From Acinetobacter sp. XH1741 (GTDB taxonomy: Bacteria; Pseudomonadota; Gammaproteobacteria; Pseudomonadales; Moraxellaceae), in contig NZ_CP157429.1 in the NCBI RefSeq assembly GCF_041021895.1, positions 92,899-156,898 on the forward strand: a stretch of DNA of 64,000 nt. The letters are read 5' to 3'. This document shows positions 1 through 8,267 of this stretch, one piece after another; the first letter of the stretch is position 1; the number at the start of each line of letters is the position of its first letter. The position numbers were made by a program, and so were the translations under genes. The notes beneath the pieces were generated by a model. That model was given only the letters and a program-made list of their open reading frames with translations. It made no database searches and was not told where the DNA came from.

Positions 1-521
1 TGACGAACCTTAACAACAATGCAATCTAAATAGACAACAGGATAAAGACTATCGAGTGTTCTATTTTGCCATTCTGTCACTTGTTTAATGACAGCATCCG
101 TCACCTTACTAATAAGGGAGGCAGATACATCGACATCGTACATTTCTTTAAAAAAAGCAACAATTTCTCTATTTGTCATTCCTTTCGCATATAGCGAAAG
201 AATTTGATCATCCATGCTAGTAATGCGTGTTTGATGCTTCTTAATAATCTGTGGTTCAAAAGAGCCGTCACGATCACGAGGGATATCTAAAGCAAGCTGC
301 CCACCTTGTGTTAGAACTGTTTTGGAGCTAAAACCATTACGTGCATTAGATCCATTCTTAGGTTGATGCTTTTCATAGCCTAAATGTTCAGAAAGCTCAG
401 TATTCAGAGCGGTTTCGATCATGAACTTTTTGAATATGGCTGTCATTTGGTTTAAATCTTCAGGAGTTTTTAAACCTTTAGCTAATTCAGCTGCCATACT
501 TTTGATTGTAGCTTCATCCAT
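1..521 (-). CDS. IS256-family transposase, N-terminal part
   Basis: This is the N-terminal 173 residues of a mutator-type (IS256) DDE transposase; the rest lies outside the window. It begins MDEATIKSMAAELAKGLK and stays in register with the complete 402-residue copy at 10765-11973, with scattered substitutions such as PKNGSNARN for PKKGSNSRN and RDRDGSF for RDREGSF. The first catalytic Asp region (VVYLDCIVVKV) is reached right at the window edge, so catalytic integrity cannot be judged. The start is ATG at 521, the same start as the other copy. Confidence 0.85.
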   Translation of the reverse strand, partial: MDEATIKSMAAELAKGLKTPEDLNQMTAIFKKFMIETALNTELSEHLGYEKHQPKNGSNARNGFSSKTVLTQGGQLALDIPRDRDGSFEPQIIKKHQTRITSMDDQILSLYAKGMTNREIVAFFKEMYDVDVSASLISKVTDAVIKQVTEWQNRTLDSLYPVVYLDCIVVKVR

Positions 522-596
522 GTGAAGTACCTCTTTTTATTATCCTCAGTAGGATAAATGAAAATTAAGTACTTACACAAAATTTAGAACAGTCCC
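1..596 (-). mobile_element. IS256-family element, partial (runs off the window start)
   Basis: The inner end is a terminal inverted repeat that reads GGGACTGTTCTAAATTTTG from 596 inward on the minus strand. The same end bounds the complete IS256-family copy at 10690. The two copies face each other with their transposase 5' ends inward and enclose about 10 kb. They differ at several residues, so they are related but not recent duplicates of each other. Confidence 0.85.
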
Positions 597-614
597 ACAA
601 CTCATTTTGTTGAA

Positions 615-1592
615 CTATATCTGTACAACAACTCTACCTCGAATTTTTCCATCTAAAATTTCATTGGAAATATTTAAAGCATCTGTTAACTGAATTTCAG
701 TCGTTACTGTTTCTAATTTTGTTTGATCTAATTCTGTAGCCAAACGTTCCCATGCTTCTTTTCTTAATTCGATTGGTGCCATCACGCTATCAATTCCATA
801 TAAGGTGATCCCTCTTAGAATAAATGGAGCAACTGTTGCTGGAAAATCCATTCCGCCTGCCAAACCACACGCAGCAACTGCACCACGATATTTTGTACTA
901 GCACATGCATTGGCTAAAGTATGGCTTCCAACAGTATCAATCACGCCAGCCCAAACTTCTTTGTTTAATGGCTTTCCTGAGGAAGATAATTCAATACGAT
1001 CAATAATTTCACTCGCACCTAGATAGGTTAAATATTCTGACTCTTGAGGTCGACCAGTTGAAGCTGTAATCTCATAACCAAGATGATTCAAAATAATAAT
1101 GGAAATACTACCTACTCCACCATTTGCACCTGTCACTAAAATTTTTCCATCACTTGGTTTAATACCATGTTTTTGTAAAGCCATGACACACAACATTGCG
1201 GTATAACCTGCTGTACCAATAACCATCGTATCTTTAAAAGAAAAAGCAGAAGGTTTTTGTATGAGCCAATCACCAGAAACAGTGACTTGCTCGGCTAGCC
1301 CTCCAAAATACTTTTCACCCACTCCCCAACCATTTAGTAGAACTTCATCTCTTTCTTTCCATGCTGGATGTTTTGATTCAATCACAACACCCGAAAAGTC
1401 GATGCCTGGGGTCAAAGGAAAACTACGCACCACTGGTGAACGCCCAGTAATGGCTAAAGCATCTTTATAATTGAGTGTTGAATATTTGACTTCGACTCTA
1501 ACCTCTCCTTCTTGTAAAGGCTTTGATGCAATCTCAGTAATTTTTGATGTGTAACCTGCTTCATCTTTAGTAATTACAATACCTTTGTACAT
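615..1592 (-). CDS. acuI: AcuI/YhdH-type acrylyl-CoA reductase (zinc-free MDR oxidoreductase)
   Basis: A 325-residue medium-chain reductase of the YhdH/YhfP/AcuI subgroup, which uses NADPH to reduce acrylyl-CoA or related enones. The N-terminal GroES-like half shows STLNYKDALAITG and PGIDFSGVV. The Rossmann half contains GANGGVGSISI near residue 159 as the nucleotide-binding loop. Length and the C-terminal GRVVVQI are normal for the family, and the frame is fully open. It stands alone between an IS256 end and an IS5 copy. Its start at 1592 lies just downstream of two dyads that look like TetR-type operators, but no regulator gene remains beside it. It is a housekeeping-type gene captured between insertion sequences. 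The exact substrate is inferred from the family. Confidence 0.8.
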   Translation of the reverse strand: MYKGIVITKDEAGYTSKITEIASKPLQEGEVRVEVKYSTLNYKDALAITGRSPVVRSFPLTPGIDFSGVVIESKHPAWKERDEVLLNGWGVGEKYFGGLAEQVTVSGDWLIQKPSAFSFKDTMVIGTAGYTAMLCVMALQKHGIKPSDGKILVTGANGGVGSISIIILNHLGYEITASTGRPQESEYLTYLGASEIIDRIELSSSGKPLNKEVWAGVIDTVGSHTLANACASTKYRGAVAACGLAGGMDFPATVAPFILRGITLYGIDSVMAPIELRKEAWERLATELDQTKLETVTTEIQLTDALNISNEILDGKIRGRVVVQI

Positions 1593-1612
1593 AGAACTTC
1601 CTCTCTATTTAA

Positions 1613-1669
1613 TTAGACTGTTTGTCTAGAATTAATTAAAAAATAAATACAGACGTCTGCATTTATTTT
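1613..1669. promoter_or_regulatory. Two operator-like dyads upstream of acuI
   Basis: TAGACTGTTTGTCTA at 1614-1628 is a 5-bp perfect dyad with a 5-base spacer, the usual shape of a TetR-family operator. A second, longer palindrome centred on AGACGTCT spans about 1641-1669 with near-perfect arms of AAATAAATaCAG. The IS5 copy begins six bases beyond it, where a divergent regulator gene would be expected. Binding by a TetR-type protein is inferred. Confidence 0.5.
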
Positions 1670-1674
1670 TTAAT

Positions 1675-2713
1675 GGCTTTGTTGCACAAACCTATCTCTA
1701 AAGGCTTATTCCACAATATAATTTTCAAATGAATAAGTCGACACCTAAAATTTATCGCACAACCAATTGGTCTTCATATAACCGGGCTCTCATTAATCGT
1801 GGAAATATTGCCATTTGGTTTGATCCTGCTACGCAATGGTATGCCCCATCAAAAGGCAAACAAGGACGAAATCAAACTTACTCCGACGCAGCTATCCAAT
1901 GCTGCCTAATGATTAAATCTCTCTTTCGATTGTCTTTACGCATGGTCACAGGCTTTGTTCAAAGTCTCATCCATCTTTGTGGGTTAAATTGGATAGCGCC
2001 AGACTACACTACAATTTGTAGACGACAACAGCATATTGATATTGTGATTAGCTATCAAAAAAGTTGTGATGGACTGTATCTAATCGTTGAATCTACAGGT
2101 CTGAAATTCTTAAGTGAGGGTGAATGGAAGCGTAAAAAACATCAGCCTGAATATCGTCGCCAATGGCGTAAACTACATATTGGTATAGATGCTAAAACCT
2201 TACAAATACGCGCTGTTCAGCTCACAACCAACAATGTGAGTGATTCACAGGTACTTGGTGATTTACTCGATCAGATTCCACAAGATGAGAGAGTTGACTC
2301 CGTCTATACCAATGGAGCTTATGATACCAAACAGTGCCGACAGGTCATTGCGGATCAGCAAGCACATGCAGTGATTCCACCAAGAAAAAATGCGAAGCCA
2401 TGGAAAGATAAAAAGATGGGCTCGCTAGAACGCAATGAGTTGCTTCTAACAGTTAAACGTTTAGGAAGAACTATTTGGAAGAAATGGTCAGGCTATCATC
2501 GGCGAAGTTTGGTTGAAACCAAGATGCATTGCATCAAATTATTGGGGGATAAACTCAGTGCGAGAAATTTTCAAAGCCAAGTCAATGAGATTCATGCACG
2601 TATGGCAGTATTAAATAAATTTACGGACTTAGGCAGACCACATACCCGAGTTGTCACTTAAATTTGAGTAGATATGAGAAGTCTTAACTTTTAAATCTTT
2701 GTGCAACAAAGCC
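1675..2713 (+). mobile_element. IS5-family (IS903 group) element, copy 1, both ends present
   Basis: Perfect 16-bp terminal inverted repeats GGCTTTGTTGCACAAA lie at 1675 and at 2713 (reverse complement), giving a 1039-bp element with one transposase gene. No obvious target-site duplication flanks it (TTTTTAAT on the left, ATTTAGAA on the right), which suggests a deletion or recombination next to the element. Confidence 0.85.
1729..2661 (+). CDS. IS5-family transposase with two catalytic Asp residues replaced
   Basis: A 310-residue DDE transposase of the IS903 group, full length. In this family the catalytic acids lie in DSTG, DGAYD and the Glu of SLVET. Here the first reads VESTG (Glu at residue 121, codon GAA at 2089) and the second reads TNGAYD (Asn at 195, codon AAT at 2311); the third motif RRSLVET is intact. 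The second copy at 35173 keeps Asp at both places. This protein is therefore probably inactive although the frame is open and both element ends are present. The catalytic roles are family knowledge; the substitutions are read directly. Confidence 0.85.
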   Translation: MNKSTPKIYRTTNWSSYNRALINRGNIAIWFDPATQWYAPSKGKQGRNQTYSDAAIQCCLMIKSLFRLSLRMVTGFVQSLIHLCGLNWIAPDYTTICRRQQHIDIVISYQKSCDGLYLIVESTGLKFLSEGEWKRKKHQPEYRRQWRKLHIGIDAKTLQIRAVQLTTNNVSDSQVLGDLLDQIPQDERVDSVYTNGAYDTKQCRQVIADQQAHAVIPPRKNAKPWKDKKMGSLERNELLLTVKRLGRTIWKKWSGYHRRSLVETKMHCIKLLGDKLSARNFQSQVNEIHARMAVLNKFTDLGRPHTRVVT

Positions 2714-3205
2714 ATTTAGAATTAGAAATCCCAAAGCAATCATAGAGTCCTTGAGCTAAAATATATTGGACTCTCTGCGAACCTCAAATGAGATTCAGCT
2801 ATTCGATGGATTGCGGACATCTATCGAACGTTCGATCTCAAACACTATGACGTCAAGATCGGGTACTTAAAATTATCAAAATGATAAAAAGAAGAAATTT
2901 AAATGGTGAAATGAAAAATCATGTAAAAAGACTAAAAATCTTGCAATAAGTACAAGGCAACGTAAGATCAGCAGTGAAGTCATTTTAAATTCCTTGTACT
3001 GCAATTTGCATTACATGGAACAAACCCACAATAGTTACCGCTATTGTGGGTCATTAGCCCTCTTCTTGATTAAGTTATAAGAAAAAAACCTCTATCATTC
3101 GATTGATTCTTTTATATAAATAATAAAGTAAATCTCTGTTTTCGATGAAATTTTATAAAGTTCAGTATTAGACCTGTAGAGAAAACTTATCAAAAGAAGT
3201 ATTGG
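2714..3205. other. Intergenic stretch with a terminator-like hairpin
   Basis: No convincing gene. It contains a perfect 14-bp palindrome ATCGAACGTTCGAT at 2823-2836. An 11-bp stem ACCCACAATAG/CTATTGTGGGT at 3024-3051 could end transcription from the minus-strand XRE gene upstream of it. Confidence 0.4.
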
Positions 3206-3427
3206 TTAATCTTTTTCTTCAACTTCTTCCTTAAACTCAAACAAATCATTCATCGTACAGTTAAAGTATTTACATAACTTATCAGCGACTGGCAATTCGA
3301 TACGTATAGCACGGTCATAATACATACTTGTCAGCGTATTACGATTAATTCCTGTCGCATGCACCACTTCACTTAATTTTAAAATTTTTCTATCGCCCAT
3401 GAGGCTAGATAACTTACAAGTAATCAT
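3206..3427 (-). CDS. Small XRE/Cro-family DNA-binding protein
   Basis: A 73-residue protein with a complete helix-turn-helix of the Cro/CI type: LSEVVHATGINRNTLTSMY forms the HTH, followed by ELPVADKLCKYFNCTMNDLF, the usual closing helices, and an acidic tail. It has no sensor domain, so it is a stand-alone repressor like those of phages and toxin-antitoxin loci. It is divergent from a small gene at 3613, and two matching 15-bp dyads lie in the region between them. Autoregulation through these dyads is inferred. Confidence 0.7.
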   Translation of the reverse strand: MITCKLSSLMGDRKILKLSEVVHATGINRNTLTSMYYDRAIRIELPVADKLCKYFNCTMNDLFEFKEEVEEKD

Positions 3428-3450
3428 ATTTAAATTAATTTACAAAAAAT

Positions 3451-3518
3451 AACTTGCTGTGGGTTATTTAAAGTTGTTGACTGAGTAATACTTTGCTAAA
3501 ATTAACCTACAGCAGGTT
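3451..3518. promoter_or_regulatory. Paired operator-like dyads in a divergent promoter
   Basis: AACTTGCTGTGGGTT (3451-3465) and AACCTACAGCAGGTT (3504-3518) are the same 15-base element in opposite orientations, with 13/15 identity when one is reverse-complemented. Each has AACC/GGTT-type arms. They flank the start of the XRE gene on one side and lie upstream of the 3613 gene on the other. Confidence 0.5.
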
Positions 3519-3612
3519 ATTACAACTTATAGAAAGTATATTTTATCCATTTCAACTAAATTATAACTTTTTAAATATAAGGATTGAACCTGCATTAGAT
3601 TATTTTGTGGAG

Positions 3613-3873
3613 ATGACCGCCGTGTTACCAAATGAGTTATTGATCAGCCAGCAAGCTCGTGACTTAGGAAATCAATTAATTAAAGAAATGAACATCAATA
3701 GAAGTTATGGAATGGCTAATTTTCTTGGAGTAAATACTTGCTATGATAATCATCAGGCTGTACTTATTTGGACATTTCAACTGCTTGAAAGGGAACCAGC
3801 CTTAAATGAATTAGCAGAAATTAAAAAATATTTTCTTTTAATCTTTCCAGATAGTGTTTATCAATTAGCCTAA
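3613..3873 (+). CDS. Hypothetical protein, 86 aa
   Basis: I do not recognise this protein. The frame is open from a TTG at 3493, but that start would place the operator-like dyad at 3504-3518 inside the coding sequence. The first ATG at 3613 is therefore preferred, although GGAG lies directly against it and is poorly spaced. The product begins MTAVLPNELLISQQARDLG and is mildly acidic, with a hydrophobic C-terminal half ending YFLLIFPDSVYQLA. No membrane segment or catalytic motif is obvious. Its place beside a divergent Cro-like repressor suggests a small regulated phage or plasmid function. Confidence 0.4.
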   Translation: MTAVLPNELLISQQARDLGNQLIKEMNINRSYGMANFLGVNTCYDNHQAVLIWTFQLLEREPALNELAEIKKYFLLIFPDSVYQLA

Positions 3874-4015
3874 GTTGTTTTTAAAATTAATTTATTAAAT
3901 AAAAAGCACTAAATCAAAGAAAGCTTTATTTAAAAATACCGATTAATTCAAAAACATACCATTTACTGAATATATGAAGCATAGGTTCCTGCTCTATCAC
4001 TCACTCGTACTAAAA

Positions 4016-4347
4016 TTACATCGCTCTTTTTACTGATACTAAACAATTTATGTCCACGCCACGTTCTGCGGCTTCGAGGGCTAGTTTTTGTTGAACCACT
4101 GAGAACAAGGACAACAAACTGCCTACTATATTTTCCCGGAGAGTGGTGTAGGAACTTTTTCATTATTGCTAATCATATCAGCGACAACATCAGCAACGAG
4201 CTCCTCTATTCCTGAGAATGCTTTAGACTGATCCGCATCAAGCCAAGACAATGATGGAAACTCAGCACACAACCCAACATACTCATTATATTCTGCTGAC
4301 CATGTAACACGGCAAGTATATTGTTTACTATCCATTTGAAACCCCAT
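4016..4347 (-). pseudogene. hicB: Decayed HicB-type antitoxin gene
   Basis: The N-terminal part is a recognisable HicB partial RNase-H-like fold (TWSAEYNEYVGLCAEFPSL, then a helix reading GIEELVADVVADMI, then PTPLSGK). The frame then hits a stop. The continuation YSRQFVV lies in a second frame, and the C-terminal DNA-binding helix KLALEAAERGVDINCLVS lies in a third frame ending at 4016. Two single-base indels therefore break the gene. No HicA toxin gene is found next to it. It sits 33 bp downstream of the integrase gene on the same strand. HicB normally neutralises the HicA mRNA interferase; here neither partner works. Confidence 0.75.
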
Positions 4348-4380
4348 AATGTTTTAAGTCTATGTATAAAAGTACGATTT

Positions 4381-5580
4381 TCACTTAGCAGTACTTAAAT
4401 AATCACCCCACCACTGCATCATTTCAGTCCGCTGGGCTAAATAGTCAGCGTGATTATAGCTGGCACGGGTACGGTTCTTATCAATATGTGAAAGTTGTGC
4501 CTCAATCCAGTTATCCTGGAACAAACCTGAGTCATTCAAAATGGTACTAAAAGTGGAACGTAGTCCATGAGAGGATAATTGATGTTTTCCATAGCCCATC
4601 TTACGTATAGCCATATTTAATGTATTAAAATGAATCGGTTGATTATGTTTCCGTGGGCTAGCAAAAATGTACTTTTCACCGTATGACCATTGCATGACGT
4701 CTTTTAAAATATCTAAAGCCTGATCTGAAAGTGGAACTAAGAAGTCGGGAATCTCATGGCCTAATATGACTTTTCGTCGAAACTGTTTAATATGCAAGGC
4801 AGGTATTTTCCAGATTTTTTCATTTAAATCAAAATGATGAGGCTCAGCCAATAACAATTCAGCCCCTCGCACGCCAGTATGTAATTTGAACAGCAGTGCT
4901 TTTTTAATAATCGGATGGGCATCCAATTTTAATAAATTTTTCTTAAAATCTGATATATCCTCCGCTTTCAAATACGGATAATTCTTCTTGATTTTACTGT
5001 TAATGGCGATTTTATTTAAACCATGCGCGATGTTGAATTCACAATAACCCATCGCTACAGCGTAGTCATAAATTTGGTTCAAATAACTACAAGCTTTCTT
5101 GACAGGTTCTTTTACTTGGCGTCCCTCTATTTTTTTGATTACTGAAACCAGGTCATAACGCTTGATGTTTTGAAAAGGTAAATCCTGAAGGTCTGGATAA
5201 ATATCTTGCTGTAAACATCTTTCTGCTAACTGTAGTACACCGCAGCGGGGTGAATCATTAAATGCATTTTTCAGTTTGAACTGCAGCCACTCCTCCCCTA
5301 CCTTACGAAAGGTGATGACATTAGAGACAGTATCATGCTCAAAACAATAATTATTGTCTTTAAAGTCATCTTTGACTTGTCGTGCCTTTTTCAGCGATAA
5401 ATCAGGATAAAGCCCCAACTGAATGCGGCGACGTTTTTTTGTTTGTGGATCTGTATAGCGATAGCACCAAGATTTTCTTCCAGTCGGCTCAATCTTCAGG
5501 CTAAGTCCATCTTCATCGGATAAAAAACAAGTTTTTTCCTTGCAATGAGCTTGGCGAACTTTAATTTCAGTAAGACTCAT
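4381..5580 (-). CDS. P4-type tyrosine integrase
   Basis: A 399-residue site-specific recombinase. The N-terminal arm-binding (DUF4102-like) domain reads DGLSLKIEPTGRKSWCYRY and LGLYPDLSLKKAR. The core-binding domain occupies about residues 90-190. The catalytic domain keeps the full set: Arg in HTGVRGAEL (about 236), HGLR (about 338), the His of LSHID, and the Tyr nucleophile in ASYNHAD (about 373). It is intact and of normal length. Such integrases insert islands into tRNA or similar sites, but no tRNA is seen nearby, so on this plasmid its target is unclear. A perfect 15-bp inverted repeat lies 61 bp upstream of its start. Confidence 0.9.
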   Translation of the reverse strand: MSLTEIKVRQAHCKEKTCFLSDEDGLSLKIEPTGRKSWCYRYTDPQTKKRRRIQLGLYPDLSLKKARQVKDDFKDNNYCFEHDTVSNVITFRKVGEEWLQFKLKNAFNDSPRCGVLQLAERCLQQDIYPDLQDLPFQNIKRYDLVSVIKKIEGRQVKEPVKKACSYLNQIYDYAVAMGYCEFNIAHGLNKIAINSKIKKNYPYLKAEDISDFKKNLLKLDAHPIIKKALLFKLHTGVRGAELLLAEPHHFDLNEKIWKIPALHIKQFRRKVILGHEIPDFLVPLSDQALDILKDVMQWSYGEKYIFASPRKHNQPIHFNTLNMAIRKMGYGKHQLSSHGLRSTFSTILNDSGLFQDNWIEAQLSHIDKNRTRASYNHADYLAQRTEMMQWWGDYLSTAK

Positions 5581-5640
5581 GAAATTTAAATGAAACCTAT
5601 CAGCGGATTGACGAGATCCATTATATCAAAATAGAAGAAA

Positions 5641-5675
5641 ATATATATGATGCGTACACTACGCATCATATATAT
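5641..5675. promoter_or_regulatory. Perfect 15-bp inverted repeat upstream of the integrase
   Basis: ATATATATGATGCGT and its exact reverse complement are separated by the 5-base loop ACACT. The dyad lies in the leader region of the minus-strand integrase gene. There is no run of T directly after either arm, so an operator or recombination-protein site is more likely than a terminator. Nothing else is recognisable between 5581 and 5898. Confidence 0.5.
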
Positions 5676-5898
5676 TTGTAATATATTGTTTTATATATTT
5701 AATATTTTAAGTATTTGTATTTTAGTAACCATTATAAGTACCACCTCTTCTTTAAGTTCCCAACAACTCACTTTTTCTGTCATCAATGTTAAATAAGTCT
5801 TGTGCTTTAAATTCTTAGATGACCTCCTCTACCCTTTATTATCATTTTTATAAAAGTAACTATATGTACTCATTAAAATTTGTAGAGCTCAAAAACAA

Positions 5899-5924
5899 AA
5901 AAGACCGCTATATAGCAGTCTTTT
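5899..5924. terminator. Rho-independent terminator
   Basis: AAGACCGCTATATAGCAGTCTT is a stem flanked by A and T runs. It sits 50 bp downstream of the minus-strand phosphoribosyltransferase-like gene. Confidence 0.6.
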
Positions 5925-5973
5925 AACTTAATTAAATAATAATTAATTCATTTTCATCATAAGTGCATAAGCA

Positions 5974-6687
5974 TCACGTTTGTTTTGACGCAATGATTCT
6001 ATCTCGGACTTCGTCAGCTGTTTTACGAGAGTTGAGGATATACTTTGCTTCCCACTCTGTGAGCCTTTCGAAATCGTACCCGTAAATCGATTTCCACCAT
6101 GCTTCAAGATTACCATATACATCCCTCAATTGCTGAAGAGTTTCTTTACTTAGAGCTAATTGTGATGAGTATTGTTTACCCGTCAGTGCATATGCTCCAA
6201 TAACTTTATTCGTCCCAGTTGTTTCAATATGACCTTTTAATGCTGCAAAAGTACCACCTTGGGTCTGGGTATCATCAACAATAATAACACATTTATCATT
6301 GTTTATTGTCCCATCAAATGCTGGTGGGTTGGCTAATCTATGCCACCCATCACCGCCAGTTCTTGATACTTTTATAGCTTGAACTATATTCGTATCAACT
6401 TCAAGCCCAAGTTTCTTTGCTATAACTGCTGAAGTAGCTAAAGGAATCATATTACGACCGACTGCTTCCTCAGCATGTACAGGTACTATAATAGTTTCCC
6501 GACCATCGATAATTCTTTCTAGTTCAGCAATCGCCTCATCCGAAACTAAATCTTTAGCTAAAATATACGCACTTTCAACATCCCCTGCTTTAGCAGCTTC
6601 ATACATGTAATGAGAGGTTGCATCTCCAAGACCACGGTCAATAACCGTTTTAGGAAACATATTCCAATCTGTGCGATATAACTTCAT
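5974..6687 (-). CDS. Phosphoribosyltransferase-like protein
   Basis: A 237-residue protein with the type I PRTase signature: the hydrophobic-Asp-Asp loop CVIIVDDTQTQGGTF (about residues 131-145) binds the phosphate of PRPP. It is preceded by a Rossmann-like half (ETIIVPVHAEEAVGRN), and the tail continues as EAWWKSIYGYDFERLTEWE, which is not typical of purine or pyrimidine salvage enzymes. It stands alone, with its own terminator, between an integrase and decayed small genes. The substrate is unknown; a link to defence or nucleotide signalling is possible from context only. Confidence 0.65.
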   Translation of the reverse strand: MKLYRTDWNMFPKTVIDRGLGDATSHYMYEAAKAGDVESAYILAKDLVSDEAIAELERIIDGRETIIVPVHAEEAVGRNMIPLATSAVIAKKLGLEVDTNIVQAIKVSRTGGDGWHRLANPPAFDGTINNDKCVIIVDDTQTQGGTFAALKGHIETTGTNKVIGAYALTGKQYSSQLALSKETLQQLRDVYGNLEAWWKSIYGYDFERLTEWEAKYILNSRKTADEVRDRIIASKQT

Positions 6688-6916
6688 ATTTTTAAATAAG
6701 TTTTAATGATGGCTAGCATTAAATTTTACACTAAATTTACCGCTAGCATCTCTTGGATATTATTTTTCGTATCAGGCAGCACTCTCAAAAGCCGTTTGTT
6801 TGGACAGTCCCCATGATCATACACGAGGCAGCTTCAAATACTTATGGGCCCATCCTATCCAGTTGTATCTTCTTGCATCACATGAATATTGTATACTCAT
6901 TTTGACTACTTGAAAA

Positions 6917-7162
6917 TTATGGAACAACGTCAATAAAAACAATAACTCTAGAGTCTTTAGTCGACATTCCTAAAAAGGTAAATTCAACATTTCTTTCCAT
7001 ATCATTTCTTTGTGTCTCTGGATGAACAAAAGAAACATAGCTTATTTCAAAGAATCGGGCTAGGGTTTTTATGCCAATGATTTTGTTCTCTTCATTAGCA
7101 ATTAAAACATCTAATTCCAGATCAAACTCTTCTAATTATTTAATTAAATCTTTAACTTTCAT
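6917..7162 (-). pseudogene. Small phage-type protein gene with an in-frame TAA at codon 9
   Basis: Reading from ATG at 7162 gives MKVKDLIK, then TAA, then LEEFDLELDVLIANEENKII and on in the same frame to VIVFIDVVP and a stop at 6917. The N-terminus matches the common short phage and plasmid protein type MKVxxLIxxLxxFDPELxV, so the TAA most simply replaces a CAA (Gln). The rest is uninterrupted, which points to a single recent nonsense change. Function of the family is unknown. Confidence 0.6.
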
Positions 7163-7176
7163 TTTACTATCAACCT

Positions 7177-7467
7177 CTATGAATTATTTAAAAAATTAGC
7201 ACAATGAAACTTGTGAAAAAAATGGATTTGAACAAAATTTTTTAGCAAAAAAAGCATAGCAACCAGAAAAATCTTTCCAGCAATCAACAAAAATATCCCC
7301 GTGTGCTTCCAGTTTACAACATTTTGACTACCACACTGCCCACAGTAGTAATAATAGCCTTTGATACGGCCACCGCATTCAGGACAATTTTTATGATTAA
7401 TGAATAAGTTACTCAACGTCTCTTCTCCAAAATTCTTATTATCAAGTTGTAAGTGAAGATAGCACAC
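7177..7467 (-). CDS. Small zinc-ribbon membrane protein
   Basis: Up to 96 residues. CPECGGRIKGYYYYCGQCGS is a four-cysteine zinc ribbon, followed by one hydrophobic segment (HTGIFLLIAGKIFLVAMLFLL), so the product is probably a membrane-anchored zinc-ribbon protein. The longest frame begins at a GTG (7467) close to a large inverted repeat. A TTG about 54 bases further in, with GGAG upstream, is an alternative start. Function is unknown. It is divergent from the operon that begins at 7545. Confidence 0.45.
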   Translation of the reverse strand: MCYLHLQLDNKNFGEETLSNLFINHKNCPECGGRIKGYYYYCGQCGSQNVVNWKHTGIFLLIAGKIFLVAMLFLLKNFVQIHFFHKFHCANFLNNS

Positions 7468-7476
7468 ATTTATAAA

Positions 7477-7520
7477 AATGTCTTTTTTAAAACATCAAAA
7501 GATGTTATAAAAAAGACATT
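7477..7520. promoter_or_regulatory. Long inverted repeat between divergent genes
   Basis: Arms of 20 bases, AATGTCTTTTTTAAAACATC and its complement with one mismatch, surround an AAAA loop. The dyad ends 24 bp before the ATG of the 7545 gene. It could be an operator for the XRE-domain protein encoded second in that operon. Confidence 0.55.
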
Positions 7521-7544
7521 CGCTACTTTAGGATAACTTTTAAG

Positions 7545-8255
7545 ATGAATTTAAATCTCCTTGATGAAGAATCAATCCAACCTTCTGAACCCACGCCATG
7601 TGATTTTTTCAAAGGTGAAAATGCTATCAAAAAAGCTAAACAGTTAGGATTACCTGATCTCGAGTTAGTCAGAAACGCAATTATGATCGGTGATGCTGAC
7701 TATAGAACAAATACTCACTATAACCGTGCACGCTTTATTGCACGATGGGGAAAAATTGGAGAACAGATTGCTTTACTGCTTCGACAATCTGATCCTGCTT
7801 GGATATTCCACAATGACAGCCAGCCAAGAATTGAGAATACAGTAAAGAAAATACAAATTATCTTTATGAGCGGGAATATTGCATTGGGGTTAGCTGATCA
7901 AGTTGTATCAGCACACTGTGAAAAAGGATTAATGACATTAAATAATATTAAGGAGAATCAGTCTGCTTATGATGATGAGACAAAATTGAGAACATGGATT
8001 TTATACTTTCCTTCAGCATCACATCCAGCCTATAAAGACATTGATATCCCAAATATTCCTTTTGAATTTGCATACCCAACTAGCTTCGTACAGGACTTAA
8101 AAGCGAAAAAAATTTCAATTTTACCAAGTGACCATACTTGCAGAATTGCATTTGAAATAGATAATACAGTTCCTGTAAAAACTGATCCTAAGCCAGTATT
8201 GGAACCATCTAATGAAATTAAACCAGATGATTTTGATATTCAGCTTGTAGTTTAA
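7545..8255 (+). CDS. Unknown protein paired with an XRE/ImmA-type metallopeptidase
   Basis: A 236-residue soluble protein that I do not recognise. It starts MNLNLLDEESIQPSEPTPCD and has charged, mixed alpha/beta composition (RARFIARWGKIGEQIALLL; LRTWILYFPSASHPAYKD). A low-complexity Pro/Asp-rich tail ends it. There is no signal peptide or membrane span. It is the first gene of a two-gene operon, with only 12 bases before the GTG of the peptidase gene, so the two products probably act together, for example as target and protease or toxin and regulator. A 20-bp inverted repeat precedes it. Confidence 0.55.
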   Translation: MNLNLLDEESIQPSEPTPCDFFKGENAIKKAKQLGLPDLELVRNAIMIGDADYRTNTHYNRARFIARWGKIGEQIALLLRQSDPAWIFHNDSQPRIENTVKKIQIIFMSGNIALGLADQVVSAHCEKGLMTLNNIKENQSAYDDETKLRTWILYFPSASHPAYKDIDIPNIPFEFAYPTSFVQDLKAKKISILPSDHTCRIAFEIDNTVPVKTDPKPVLEPSNEIKPDDFDIQLVV

Positions 8256-8267
8256 TCTGAGGTTAAT

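Noticed and set aside
3493..3612. Longer start of the 3613 gene at TTG 3493
   Set aside because: It would place the operator-like dyad inside the coding sequence, and no ribosome site precedes it.
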